Notes: a model not told the origin generated them from the letters alone. A stretch of DNA of 64,000 nt from Paenibacillus sp. FSL K6-3182 (GCF_037976325.1 NZ_CP150265.1:6737001-6801000); one strand, 5' to 3'. Shown: positions 28,843-38,026, counted from the stretch's first letter. Translations and numbers: made by a program.

Positions 28843-29754
28843 TCAGCCTTTTACAGCACCTACTGTAATTCCCTTAATGAAATACCGTTGCACGAATGGG
28901 TAGAACAAAATGACAGGGCCGGTCGCAACCACCGCGGTAGCCATCTTCATCGATTCCAGCGGCATATCACGAAGCTGCACATTAGATGCAGCGGACGAAT
29001 TGCGGATAAAGTCAGCGCTGGTTACCACATTGTACAAAAACAGCTGAAGCGGCCTGTACTTCATGTCCGCAGAGAGGAACAGCATCGAGTTGTACCACTC
29101 ATTCCAGTAGCCAAGGGCGATAAACAACCCGATGGTTGCTAACGCCGGCGTCGTCATTGGCAAAATCAGCTTTAGAAAAATGGTAAAGTCGCCTGCTCCA
29201 TCGATCTTCGCTGATTCGGTAATGGCATGCGGGATTGAACGAACGAAGCTTTTCATCATGATGATGAGAAAGGGACTAAGCAGTCCCGGAAGAAGGATAG
29301 CAAGATAATTGTCCTTCAGCGTCAAATATTGCGTCATCAGCAAGTAAAAGGGCACAAGACCGCCGGAGAACAGCGTCGTGAAATAAATGAAAAACGAAAT
29401 GCCATTTCGATAGCCGAAGTCTGGGCGCTGCAGTGCATAACCCGTCATCGCCACGAGGAAGAGACCAAAGACCGTTCCAACAATGGTGATTCCCATCGTG
29501 ACAAGGTAGGAGCCAATAATGAGATCGGGGTTTTCGAACACGATTTTGTAGGCAAAGGTGCTAAAATCGCGCGGCCACAAGTTGAAGCCGTACTTCTTAA
29601 TCGTGCCTTCTGCTGTCAGTGAGGTGCCAAGCACTAGCAAGAAGGGTAATAAACAGCATATCGAAAAACATGTAATGAAAAGATAACCAAAACCTTTGAC
29701 GATGATGCCACTTATATCTGTCCGAATGCTGCGTGATTCATCCCTATTTTCCAT
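28843..29754 (-). CDS. Carbohydrate ABC transporter permease (MalG/YtcP type)
   Basis: About 303 residues, six membrane spans. The EAA loop ESAKIDGAGDFTIFLKLILPMTTPALA docks the ATPase. The C-terminus, PFVQRYFIKGITVGAVKG, is typical of this subfamily. AGGAGG lies 8 bases before the ATG at 29754; the in-frame GTG at 29763 overlaps that site. Adjacent to the partner permease (12-bp gap). Confidence 0.94.
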   Translation of the reverse strand: MENRDESRSIRTDISGIIVKGFGYLFITCFSICCLLPFLLVLGTSLTAEGTIKKYGFNLWPRDFSTFAYKIVFENPDLIIGSYLVTMGITIVGTVFGLFLVAMTGYALQRPDFGYRNGISFFIYFTTLFSGGLVPFYLLMTQYLTLKDNYLAILLPGLLSPFLIIMMKSFVRSIPHAITESAKIDGAGDFTIFLKLILPMTTPALATIGLFIALGYWNEWYNSMLFLSADMKYRPLQLFLYNVVTSADFIRNSSAASNVQLRDMPLESMKMATAVVATGPVILFYPFVQRYFIKGITVGAVKG

Positions 29755-29766
29755 ATGTGACACCTC

Positions 29767-30735
29767 CTAAAATAACGAGTTTTCAGGCGAGGCCTTCTTC
29801 ACAAGCCAGTTGGCTGTTAAGACGACTACAAAACCGAACAAGGATTGATATAAGCTTACTGCGCTGCCAAGTGAGAAGTTGAAGTTTGTCATCAGGGCAC
29901 GGAATACGTAAGTCTCGATAATATCCGTTGTTGGATATAAGGCTGTGTTATTTGCGCCTACTAAGTTGAAAAACAAACCGAAGTTGCCTTTAAGAATGCC
30001 GCCGAGCGAGAACAGCATCAAGATGATGAAGGTTGGCTTTAGCCAAGGAAGCACGATGTAAATAATGCGTTGAAAGGCATTGGCGCCGTCAATTTCGGAT
30101 GCTTCGATAATTTCGTTGTCCAGCCCCATGATGGCTGCAAAATAAATGATCGAACCGTATCCAGTGGACTGCCATAGGTAGGTGAGTACGATGATAAACG
30201 GCCATATTTTCGGATCAGAATAGGTTTTGACAGGCTCCATGCCTAACGATTCCAGCAAGCTGTTCAATAAGCCGTAGTCATAGCTCAAGATGTTGTAGGC
30301 GATAAGCCCGATTAGAACGGCTGATATAAAGTGAGGTAAAAACATAAGCGTTTGCGTGATCTTCTTGAACCATTTGCGCCGAATCTCATTCAGTAGAATA
30401 GCTACAAAAATTTGCATGACATTTCCCAGCACGATGAATACCAAATTGTAAGCTACCGTATTAAATGAGAGCCGCCATAGATCACCATTCATGACGAGAA
30501 AGCGAAAGTTGTCAAATGCAACAAACGGGCTTTTGAAGATGCCATCGGAGTAGTTGTAATTAATAAAAGCTAGATACAAGCCGGGCATCGGCAAGTAAGC
30601 GAATATAAGAAAGAAAGCGATGGCCGGCAAACACATGATTAATAACGTTTTGTTGTTCCAAAATCGTCTAAGCTTGCCGCTGCTCATTCGCTTCTGCTTC
30701 CTTTGGGGAGCCCGCTCGACTATGGTCGTTTCCAT
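29767..30735 (-). CDS. Carbohydrate ABC transporter permease (MalF/LplB type)
   Basis: A 322-residue inner-membrane protein with six predicted spans after a basic N-terminus. LIMCLPAIAFFLIFAYLPMPG is the first span, and EASEIDGANAFQRIIYIVLPWLKP is the EAA loop. AAGGGGGAAGAAGG precedes the ATG. It lies 24 bp downstream of the GH35 enzyme, so importer and glycosidase are co-expressed. Confidence 0.94.
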   Translation of the reverse strand: METTIVERAPQRKQKRMSSGKLRRFWNNKTLLIMCLPAIAFFLIFAYLPMPGLYLAFINYNYSDGIFKSPFVAFDNFRFLVMNGDLWRLSFNTVAYNLVFIVLGNVMQIFVAILLNEIRRKWFKKITQTLMFLPHFISAVLIGLIAYNILSYDYGLLNSLLESLGMEPVKTYSDPKIWPFIIVLTYLWQSTGYGSIIYFAAIMGLDNEIIEASEIDGANAFQRIIYIVLPWLKPTFIILMLFSLGGILKGNFGLFFNLVGANNTALYPTTDIIETYVFRALMTNFNFSLGSAVSLYQSLFGFVVVLTANWLVKKASPENSLF

Positions 30736-30759
30736 CCTTCTTCCCCCTTGTCGTCATTG

Positions 30760-33564
30760 CTAGACGGATATGAATTGAATTGCTTCCAAACGCCCTTGCT
30801 TCTCTTGATCAACCGCTTCCAGCAGTATCGTTAAGCTTCCTTCTCCACCCTCATACCAAGCTCCCGGCAAGTAAAAGGAATCCGGGCTTCCGCCTGACAT
30901 GACAGGCCTGCTCGCTTGGCTTGGCAGCCATAGTCGTCCAACGATCCTTCCTTCCAGAAACACTGTCATTTTAAGGCTAGTGCCGGAAACCTTCGCTCTC
31001 CAGCCTTTGCCTGCTTCCGAATTCACGGTAGTCGCATACAGCCATGCGGTTTCTCCTGGCTCCAATGAGATGGGGAATTCAGTTGTTCCGCTTTGCGACC
31101 GCAAGCTTACCGCATGCTCCAGAAGCTCTTCCTCCTCTGCCGCATAAACTGCAAAGTTGTCGGCCTCTTGGCCTTCATACAAGTAAACCTGCCCGGATGG
31201 TAAACCAAGCACTCTTTCAACGAATACAGTAAGCTCTACGAATTGCCCTGCCGTCACATGCTCAGAGATATTAAAGTATGGATCAAACGGATGCACCTCG
31301 CCTATTTCCTTTCCGTTTACAAAGAGCCGAGCAAGCGATTGAATGCCTTGGAAATGCAGCGTCCACGAGTCCGCTGATTCCGATGCACGAAATGTTTTTC
31401 GGTAATATTCGAAAGCCGGATGATCAGGAGACATCCAGCCGCCAAAGTTAACGATCGGCCACATGCTGCTATCAGGCGACTCGATCAGCTCCTTGCGCAA
31501 AATCCGATCCGCAGCCCGGTAAACACTCCAGTTACGGCTAAGGTCTCTAACCTCTGTAATGGCTGACAGTCCTTTAATCCCCTTCATCGCATGCAATCGA
31601 AGCCCGGGAAGCCTAGCATCGTCAAAGTTCGAATGTCCCCATATCTCCACTCTGGCAAGCAGCTTTCCATCTTGTAGGCCATTGCTTAAATGAAGATAAG
31701 AACTGCCTCCCCCAGCCACTGCCGTTCCCGCGTATTCTCCTCCCGCATACAGCGACACAACATCACTGCCTGAGCGAATAAGAATACCTTTTACCGCTTT
31801 GTCTTCAGGCAGTCGAACCATCGCTTCATACCAAGCATACCCTCGGTAAATTTCATGCTGTTCTAAGTAATCTGCTTTTCTTGAAGCGGATGGGCCTCTC
31901 TTATCCTTTTTATTCATAGGTGATGCCGCATCAAAAAGATTTAGGCGCCACTCAGCAGCAGCCATTTCAGTGCGATCCGAGTAATGGAGCGGCTTGCCAT
32001 GATTAATGGTGTCATCAGCATCGTTTAACCCTTCTGAATAAAGCGCTTTCATTCTGTCTGTAATAAATAGCTTCAACGTATGCCCATCCGAAGTAATAAT
32101 GGAACAGACGCTATCTTCTTTACCTTCAAAGGCGATCCTAACCTTGCCTCCCTCTATCGTTTCCACAGTTGCATTCAGAGCTTTCATATCCACCGCTGCA
32201 TCTAGCAGCAATACAATTTCACCATAACCTTCTGTATGAAAAGCGAGACTTGCACCTGTATCATTTGTTTCTGCCATATATAGCTCCGCTGTCGAGCTCT
32301 CTAGTGATCCTTCTACTCCCCAATGCTGTAGAGGAACTTGAGAAGGCAGCGCCAGCGACCTGCCCGATTTGAGCTTAAAGCTGCTCGCAGCTTTTGTATT
32401 CGTATCATTCTCCATCACGATGGCTAGTTCTTTATCTTGATCATCTAAATTCGTAACAAATAGGAGTTTTCCGCCGCCCTTTAACTGCAGGGCATAGGGG
32501 CCAACAACTCTAACGCTTTGTCCAATCAGCTTCCAATCCGTGCTTAAGCCTTGGCTTTCTGCCTCAGCAAGCGGAGTACCGTAAGCTGCAATCATCCGCC
32601 CAAGCAGCCTGCCTTCATACGCTTCCCCGCGGATATGCCCTTCAGGAGAAATCATGCCGCCAAAATCATAGTCCGACGTCATAAACGCTAGCGGCTTGCC
32701 CCAATTGTTCGTCGCATTCGTGAAGCCAAAATCCGTTCCCGATACCTGCAAATACGGACCGAGCAGCTTGGCGCCGCAGGAGAGCAATCTACGTAGGAGG
32801 TAATGTGCCCGGTTCGTCTCCGTTACGAGCAGCGGATAACCTAGTTTAGCTAAGGTTCCACTGTAGTGAAGCACCTTGTCTTCAAATTCAGCCTCCCGAT
32901 TATCTGGATAGAAATTACAGGTCGGCACCACATCCTCTGCGAGCCCCGATGCTTGCAGCAAGCCGCCCTGACCAGCACAAGCGAACAGCGGCACGGTTAT
33001 TCCGTGATCAAGCACCATATCGCGCAGTGCACTAATATATCCTTTGGGGTCATGACAATCATAGAAATCGAGCTCATTATCCAGTTGAACACCGATTACC
33101 GTTCCGCCCTCACCTGCTTGGTTCTGCTTTAGCAAAGGCAGGATGTGATCAAACCATTTGGAAACATAGCCGAGGAATTCAGCATCGTTATCGCGAAGCT
33201 TCAGTCCCTTCGTAAGCAGATAAGCCGGAAGTGCCCCTCCATCCCACTCCGAGCAAATGTAGGGGCCAGGTCTTGCGACGACGTATAGTCCTACTTCGGC
33301 AGCCGTTGTCAGGAATGCGGCAATGTCACGCTCTCCGCTAAAATCCCATTCTCCTTCAGCTGTTTCATGATAGTTCCATGGAAAATACACATCGATGCTG
33401 TTATACCCAAATGCCTTCAGCTGCTCCATCCTCTCCTTCCAAAGCGCGCTTGGAATACGGAAGTAAAACAGCGAGGCACATAGCAAAATATGAGGGGTTT
33501 CCTGAATCTTCACGGCATCCGCATCAAATCGCACGGCTGCTTTCGCTCCAATGTCCATGACCAT
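30760..33564 (-). CDS. GH35-like beta-galactosidase
   Basis: 934 residues, no signal peptide, so intracellular. The N-terminal barrel has GH35 features: FRIPSALWKERMEQLKAFG, NSIDVYFPWNYHE, VARPGPYICSEWDGGALPAYL, the acid/base Glu in VQLDNELDF and the probable nucleophile Glu in LLVTETNRAH. The later half carries beta-sandwich domains ending in SFYLPGAWYEGG. It should cleave terminal beta-galactose (or a related sugar) from imported oligosaccharides. GGAGG lies 7 bases before the ATG. First gene behind the LacI-operator promoter. Confidence 0.9.
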   Translation of the reverse strand: MVMDIGAKAAVRFDADAVKIQETPHILLCASLFYFRIPSALWKERMEQLKAFGYNSIDVYFPWNYHETAEGEWDFSGERDIAAFLTTAAEVGLYVVARPGPYICSEWDGGALPAYLLTKGLKLRDNDAEFLGYVSKWFDHILPLLKQNQAGEGGTVIGVQLDNELDFYDCHDPKGYISALRDMVLDHGITVPLFACAGQGGLLQASGLAEDVVPTCNFYPDNREAEFEDKVLHYSGTLAKLGYPLLVTETNRAHYLLRRLLSCGAKLLGPYLQVSGTDFGFTNATNNWGKPLAFMTSDYDFGGMISPEGHIRGEAYEGRLLGRMIAAYGTPLAEAESQGLSTDWKLIGQSVRVVGPYALQLKGGGKLLFVTNLDDQDKELAIVMENDTNTKAASSFKLKSGRSLALPSQVPLQHWGVEGSLESSTAELYMAETNDTGASLAFHTEGYGEIVLLLDAAVDMKALNATVETIEGGKVRIAFEGKEDSVCSIITSDGHTLKLFITDRMKALYSEGLNDADDTINHGKPLHYSDRTEMAAAEWRLNLFDAASPMNKKDKRGPSASRKADYLEQHEIYRGYAWYEAMVRLPEDKAVKGILIRSGSDVVSLYAGGEYAGTAVAGGGSSYLHLSNGLQDGKLLARVEIWGHSNFDDARLPGLRLHAMKGIKGLSAITEVRDLSRNWSVYRAADRILRKELIESPDSSMWPIVNFGGWMSPDHPAFEYYRKTFRASESADSWTLHFQGIQSLARLFVNGKEIGEVHPFDPYFNISEHVTAGQFVELTVFVERVLGLPSGQVYLYEGQEADNFAVYAAEEEELLEHAVSLRSQSGTTEFPISLEPGETAWLYATTVNSEAGKGWRAKVSGTSLKMTVFLEGRIVGRLWLPSQASRPVMSGGSPDSFYLPGAWYEGGEGSLTILLEAVDQEKQGRLEAIQFISV

Positions 33565-33602
33565 GTCAAAACCTCCAACGAATTAGACTAAAAACCCGAA
33601 AT

Positions 33603-33632
33603 GTGTAACCCGTTTCATGTAACCCGTTACAT
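33603..33632. promoter_or_regulatory. Two tandem LacI-type operators
   Basis: ATGTAACCCGTTACAT at 33617-33632 and a two-mismatch copy, GTGTAACCCGTTTCAT, at 33603-33618 overlap by two bases in the 5' leader of the GH35 gene. The same word recurs at 33746. They are good candidate sites for the adjacent LacI regulator. Confidence 0.7.
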
Positions 33633-33745
33633 TTTTAGATAAAAATAAATACACGTCATGACCGGGATAAACAGAACGCAATTCTGTACGGTTCGCTGAT
33701 GTGTATTTATGTGTTAGCTTCTGGAAAGAAGCGATCTCGCTGTAA

Positions 33746-33761
33746 ATGTAACGGGTTACAT
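33746..33761. promoter_or_regulatory. LacI-type operator near the transcription start
   Basis: ATGTAACGGGTTACAT, the reverse-complement form of the site at 33617, lies about 30-45 bases downstream of the predicted start. Together with the tandem pair 115 bp away it could form a repression loop. Confidence 0.7.
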
Positions 33762-33798
33762 TATTGTAGGTGACACCTTGTTATCTTTTCACATTTTG

Positions 33799-33827
33799 AT
33801 TGTATTCAACATTGTAAGCGTTGTCAA
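33799..33827 (-). promoter_or_regulatory. GH35 operon promoter with overlapping cre
   Basis: On the minus strand: perfect -35 TTGACA (33822-33827), 17-bp spacer, -10 TACAAT (33799-33804). The cre-like TGTAAGCGTTGTCA occupies 33813-33826 and matches the consensus at 13 of 14 positions, covering the -35 and spacer. CcpA binding there should block RNA polymerase directly. The promoter lies just past the LacI stop codon. Confidence 0.75.
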
Positions 33828-33848
33828 TAATTATTTAAAAGCGCAATT

Positions 33849-34910
33849 CTAAGCATTATTTTGCTTTGAAGGTGGAGCTGTAGACTCCCTTACAACGAGC
33901 TCCGGCCTTAATTTGGTGCTCTTATTCACTTTGTTTTTCGTAATCATTAGGTGGAGCAGCTCCGCTGCGTTCCGGCCTACCTCATAACATTTTAGAGAAA
34001 TCGTCGTTAATTCTGGAATGCTGTTCGAGGCATAAGGAATATCGTCAAACCCAATCAGCGATAGGTCCTGCGGTACGCGAAGCCCTGCTTTGTGAGCAAC
34101 TTTCATAACGCCGATAGCTACTAAATCGTTCGCGCAAAATATAGCAGTTGGTCGCTCGGGCAGCTCCAGCAGTTGATGCATTAGCTTCTTACCCGCTTCA
34201 ACGGAAAAACCGCCATCGCGTATCCATTCCTTGCGAGTTTGGACTCCGTTTTTCTCCATCGTTTTCACAAAACCGCGAGTACGCTGAATCGTGTTGGACA
34301 TGTTTTTGTACCCGCCAACAAATGCAATATCCGTATGTCCTAAGTCAATCAAATGCTGTGTCGCAAGCTCTGCGCCCTCCAGCTCATCGGCATACACACG
34401 AGTCATCCCTTCACCGGGGAGATTGCCGTTAATGAGCAGCAGCGGCACGCGTTTACTAGCTTCAACCACTTCGCTTACAAGATCTTTGCTTGGCTTAGCA
34501 AGGTTAATTCGACCGCCTATCATCACAATGCCGTCTACTTGCTTCTCCATCAGAATACTCAAATATTGCGACTCCCGCACATATTGCTCTGCTGAATCTC
34601 CGTTCGTTGATACCGTATCGCATAGAAAAAAAGTGTAGCCTTTGCTGCGCGCTTCTTGATCCAAGCCTGACAAAACCTCTGGAAAAAAAGGGTTCGTAAT
34701 ATCTGGCAAAATAACGCCAATCATTCCCGTTTCCTTCTTAAACAGGCTTCTTGCAATGGCATTCGGCTGAAACTGATGTTTCGCAATTAACTCCATAACT
34801 CGCTCTCTGGTTGACTTTTTTACCGGAGCCGTATTATTAATGACGCGCGACACAGTGGCTACTGAGACGTTCGCTTCCCTAGCAATATCATATACAGTAA
34901 CCGGCTTGAT
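33849..34910 (-). CDS. LacI-family transcriptional regulator (apparent ATC start)
   Basis: About 353 residues. The full LacI helix-turn-helix, KPVTVYDIAREANVSVATV then SRVINN, is only encoded if translation begins at an ATC (34908-34910). The next upstream in-frame codons are GCT GCT after a TGA stop, and GAGGAG lies 9 bases before the ATC. The first standard start, GTG at 34853, would remove the recognition helix. The periplasmic-binding-like sensor domain follows (GMIGVILPDITNPFF, ADELEGAELATQHLIDLGH, FCANDLVAIGVMKVA, GFDDIPYA). It probably represses the GH35 operon through the ATGTAACCCGTTACAT sites. Confidence 0.88.
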   Translation of the reverse strand: MKPVTVYDIAREANVSVATVSRVINNTAPVKKSTRERVMELIAKHQFQPNAIARSLFKKETGMIGVILPDITNPFFPEVLSGLDQEARSKGYTFFLCDTVSTNGDSAEQYVRESQYLSILMEKQVDGIVMIGGRINLAKPSKDLVSEVVEASKRVPLLLINGNLPGEGMTRVYADELEGAELATQHLIDLGHTDIAFVGGYKNMSNTIQRTRGFVKTMEKNGVQTRKEWIRDGGFSVEAGKKLMHQLLELPERPTAIFCANDLVAIGVMKVAHKAGLRVPQDLSLIGFDDIPYASNSIPELTTISLKCYEVGRNAAELLHLMITKNKVNKSTKLRPELVVRESTAPPSKQNNA

Positions 34911-35004
34911 AGCAGCTCACTCCTCAGTCCAAAGTTCTATTCTTCAGTAGAATAACAGACTTTTGTTTAAATAGAAACGAACATTTCCTATTATTTACAA
35001 CGAA

Positions 35005-35048
35005 AGCCAAGAGGAACTAGAGCGCTTTCCCCTAGACTCCGCCTGGCT
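35005..35048 (-). terminator. Imperfect inverted repeat after the MFS gene
   Basis: AGCCAAGAGGAACTAG and CTAGACTCCGCCTGGCT pair with small bulges. It lies between the MFS stop and the LacI start. The T run is poor, so termination may be partial. Confidence 0.5.
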
Positions 35049-35079
35049 TGTGCTGCCTATTTATTCACTCTTCTCCGAG

Positions 35080-36300
35080 TTACGCTCGATAGGCTATCTT
35101 CGTTTTCACCATCTCATGTCTCCGCTTTATCCATACGCTTACGCCGGCTGCAGCCATAATCATCCCCGTGGCGACAAAGATCCAGTGGATGCCTACGGCC
35201 AGGCCTAACAAACCTCCGATGAGCGGACCAAGCATCGCACCGAACTGATTCGCGCTTGTTGTTAGCCCAAATGATCTGCCTCTAAACTGCTCATCTGTGC
35301 TTTGGACAACCAGCGTATTGACGATAGGCGCTATGCCAGCCATAAATAAACCGAATACGAATTGCACGATAGCGAAAAGCCATAATTGTTGTACAAAAAA
35401 CTGCATGCTAATGATCGATCCCGCGCAGAACAGGCATACGACGAGAATCCGGTAGAAACCCTTCTTCTCACCAAGCCTTCCCCAAACTGGCGATGCCAAA
35501 ATGCCTGCTATTCCAATAAGCGAGAGCACAAAACCAGCTGACAGCTCCGCTCCTTGCAGCCCCCCTTGCAGCTTGGCAATATGAAGGGTAATGAGCGGCT
35601 GTATCATATTAATCGATAGCTGAACGATAACGAGCAGCAGCAGCATACTCATGAGTGCACGATTGCGAAAAGCCATCCGATAAGTGATTGGCTTTTCTTT
35701 TTTGGTTCCGGTCGCTGCCCCTTCAGATGTGTCCGCTTTTCCTTCCCTCACCCATACAATAACCGCCACTGTCGCAGCTAAAATAATAAACGCAGCGACA
35801 ACAAAGGATCTGCGAAGTCCAAATGCTTCAGCCAACAGCCCGCCGAATAATGGTCCGAGAATACCGCCAGTCATCGTACCCGCTTGCATCATGCCAAGGC
35901 TCCAGCCAAGCTTCTCCTTCGGTGCAACTGATGCTACGATCGACATCGATGCTGGAACAAATCCACCCACAAAACCATGCAGCATTCGCACACCGACGAG
36001 CTGCCATGGCGTTTGCACAAAAGCGATCAGCGCATAAATAATAGCTAGGCTGAGTCCTGCTCGTATGACCATTTTCCGCTTCCCATACTTGTCTGCAAGC
36101 ATCCCCCATAAGGGAGCCATCACTGCTCCGACGAGGAAAGCTGAGGAATGCACAATTCCAGCCCATAGGTTGACGGAGCTTTCCGGCACCCCCAAATCGA
36201 ACAGAAATAGCGGCAGGAACGGTACGGACATCGTATAGCTTGAGCTGCAAAAAAGAACGCCGAACCATAAAATCCACATGGTACGCTTCCATGGTTCCAT
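35080..36300 (-). CDS. MFS transporter (12-span, drug/sugar efflux type)
   Basis: About 406 residues with 12 membrane spans in two halves. The motif-A loop GMLADKYGKRKMVIRAG follows TM2, and GRLGEKKGFYRIL is its second-half counterpart. It resembles MdtG/YfmO-like exporters; in this locus a sugar or oligosaccharide substrate is possible. The start at 36300 (MEPWKRTMWILWFG) has GGAGG 9 bases upstream; the frame continues to 36345 without a nearby ribosome binding site. A strong AAAGGAGG further upstream instead serves a GTG at 36361 in another frame. Confidence 0.9.
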   Translation of the reverse strand: MEPWKRTMWILWFGVLFCSSSYTMSVPFLPLFLFDLGVPESSVNLWAGIVHSSAFLVGAVMAPLWGMLADKYGKRKMVIRAGLSLAIIYALIAFVQTPWQLVGVRMLHGFVGGFVPASMSIVASVAPKEKLGWSLGMMQAGTMTGGILGPLFGGLLAEAFGLRRSFVVAAFIILAATVAVIVWVREGKADTSEGAATGTKKEKPITYRMAFRNRALMSMLLLLVIVQLSINMIQPLITLHIAKLQGGLQGAELSAGFVLSLIGIAGILASPVWGRLGEKKGFYRILVVCLFCAGSIISMQFFVQQLWLFAIVQFVFGLFMAGIAPIVNTLVVQSTDEQFRGRSFGLTTSANQFGAMLGPLIGGLLGLAVGIHWIFVATGMIMAAAGVSVWIKRRHEMVKTKIAYRA

Positions 36301-36568
36301 ACTCGGCAACCTCCAGTCTGCCTTGCTTTGCAATTTCCGTGTCATTTACACTATTAACCACTATACGCCTCCTTTACCATTTGTTCAAAAACCACTATAA
36401 GGTGCAAAAACAAGAAAACCCGAGACAAACCACGTCAAATGATGGTTAACGAGGTTATTTGCGCTTAGAGGGGCAGTCTGGAAAATGGCATCTAAATACC
36501 TAGAGGGCAGCCTCTCTATAATCAGCTGCCGCCATTTTATCCCCAAATAACAGAAGGGGCTGTCCCAA

Positions 36569-37852
36569 AAGTTAGAATCTATGTGTGCTTACTGCTCCAT
36601 TTCCACCTCGAACAAACGCTGCCGTAACTCTGTAAGCGCATATTTGTTCTTACAGACAACAAACCTAGCCTTTTCTCTCGCTGTAAGAACCTATGCGTGC
36701 TTACAGCTCCGTTTCCACCTCGAACAAACACTGCCGCAACTCTGTAAGCACATATTTGTTCTTACAGACAACAAACCTAGTCTTTTCTATCGCTGTAAGA
36801 ACCTATGCGTGCTTACTGCTCCATTTCCACCTCGAACAAACGCTGCCGTAACTCTGTAAGCGCATATTTGTTCTTACAGACAACAAACCTAACCTTTTCT
36901 TCAGCTTTAAGAACCTATGTGTGCTTACAGCTCCATTTCCACCTCGAACAAACGCTGCCGCAACTCTGTAAGCGCATATTTGTTCTTACAGACAACAAAC
37001 CTAGCCTTTTCTCTCGCTTTAAGAACCTATGCATGCTTACAGAGAGATTTCCACCTCGAACAAACGCTGCCGTAACTCTGTAAGCGCATATTTGTTCTTA
37101 CAGACAACAAACCTAACCTTTTCTCTCGCTGTAAGAACCTATGTGTGCTTACAGCGAGAGTTCCTACCTCGAACAAACGCTGCCGTAACTCTGTAAGCAC
37201 ATATTTGTTCTTACAGACAACAAACCTAGCCTTTTCTCTCGCTGTAAGAACCTATACGTGCTTACTGCTCCATTCCCACCTCGAACAAACGCTGCCGTAA
37301 CTCTGTAAGCGCATATTTGTTCTTACAGACAACAAACCTAACCTTTTCTCTCGCTGTAAGAACCTATGTGTGCTTACAGCGAGAGTTCCTACCTCGAACA
37401 AACGCTGCCGTAACTCTGTAAGCGCATATTTGTTCTTACAGACAACAAACCTAGCCTTTTCTCTCGCTGTAAGAACCTATGTGTGCTTACTGCTCCATTC
37501 CTACCTCGAACAAACGCTGCCGTAACTCTGTAAGCACATATTTGTTCTTACAGACAACAAACCTAGCCTTTTCTCTCGCTGTAAGAACCTATACGTGCTT
37601 ACAGCGAGATTTCCACCTCGAACAAACGCTGCCGTAACTCTGTAAGCGCATATTTGTTCTTACAGATAACAAACCTATCGTTTTCTCTCGCTGTAAGAAC
37701 CTATGCGTGCTTACTGCTCCATTTCCACCTCGAACAAACGCTGCCGCAAGTCTGTAAGCGCATATTTGTTCTTAAAGACAACAAACCTAACCTTTTCTCT
37801 CGCTGTAAGAACCTATGCGTGCTTACAGCACCATTTCCCACCTCAAGCAGAC
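36569..37852 (+). repeat. Tandem array of 112-113 bp repeats (11 full units plus a partial one)
   Basis: The phrase around ATGYGTGCTTAC recurs at 36581, 36693, 36805, 36917, 37029, 37141, 37254, 37366, 37479, 37591, 37703 and 37815, a period of 112 (three units... two of them 113) bp. Each unit has two 26-bp palindromes of the type CTGTAAG-N12-CTTACAG, for example at 36630-36655 and 36681-36706, 51 bp apart, then 61 bp to the next. TTCTTACAG and CTGTAAGAA also pair between the two. Some units extend the second palindrome to TCTCGCTGTAAG/CTTACAGCGAGA. There are no unique spacers and no recognisable protein. The 36301-36568 stretch before it holds only short inverted repeats. Confidence 0.95.
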
Positions 37853-37908
37853 GCAGAAATTCGCTCGCCTACCATTTATTTAAACAAACATACATAGACC
37901 AAAAAAGA

Positions 37909-37951
37909 AAAATGGCGGCACTGGAATAAGTTCCTGTGACGCCATTTTTTC
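37909..37951 (-). terminator. Terminator of the GH27/SLH gene
   Basis: On the minus strand AAAATGGCGTCACAGGAA pairs with TTCCAGTGCCGCCATTTT (few mismatches), flanked by A and T runs. Confidence 0.8.
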
Positions 37952-38026
37952 AATATTTTTATGGTTTTTAATTAAATCGAAATATCTCTTCAGCGAGTTT
38001 AACTCTTTTTGGACACCCTCTCTCTG

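Noticed and set aside
35015-35030. Possible cre (GGAAAGCGCTCTAG) upstream of LacI
   Set aside because: Four mismatches to the consensus, and the bases lie in the loop of an inverted repeat after the MFS gene.
36569-37852. CRISPR array
   Set aside because: The whole 112-bp unit is conserved, there are no unique spacers of equal length, and no cas genes are present.
36581-37929. Several overlapping plus-strand frames of 60-100 codons in the first repeat array
   Set aside because: They repeat the same peptide because the DNA repeats, lack ribosome binding sites, and stop and restart each unit. They are by-products of the array.
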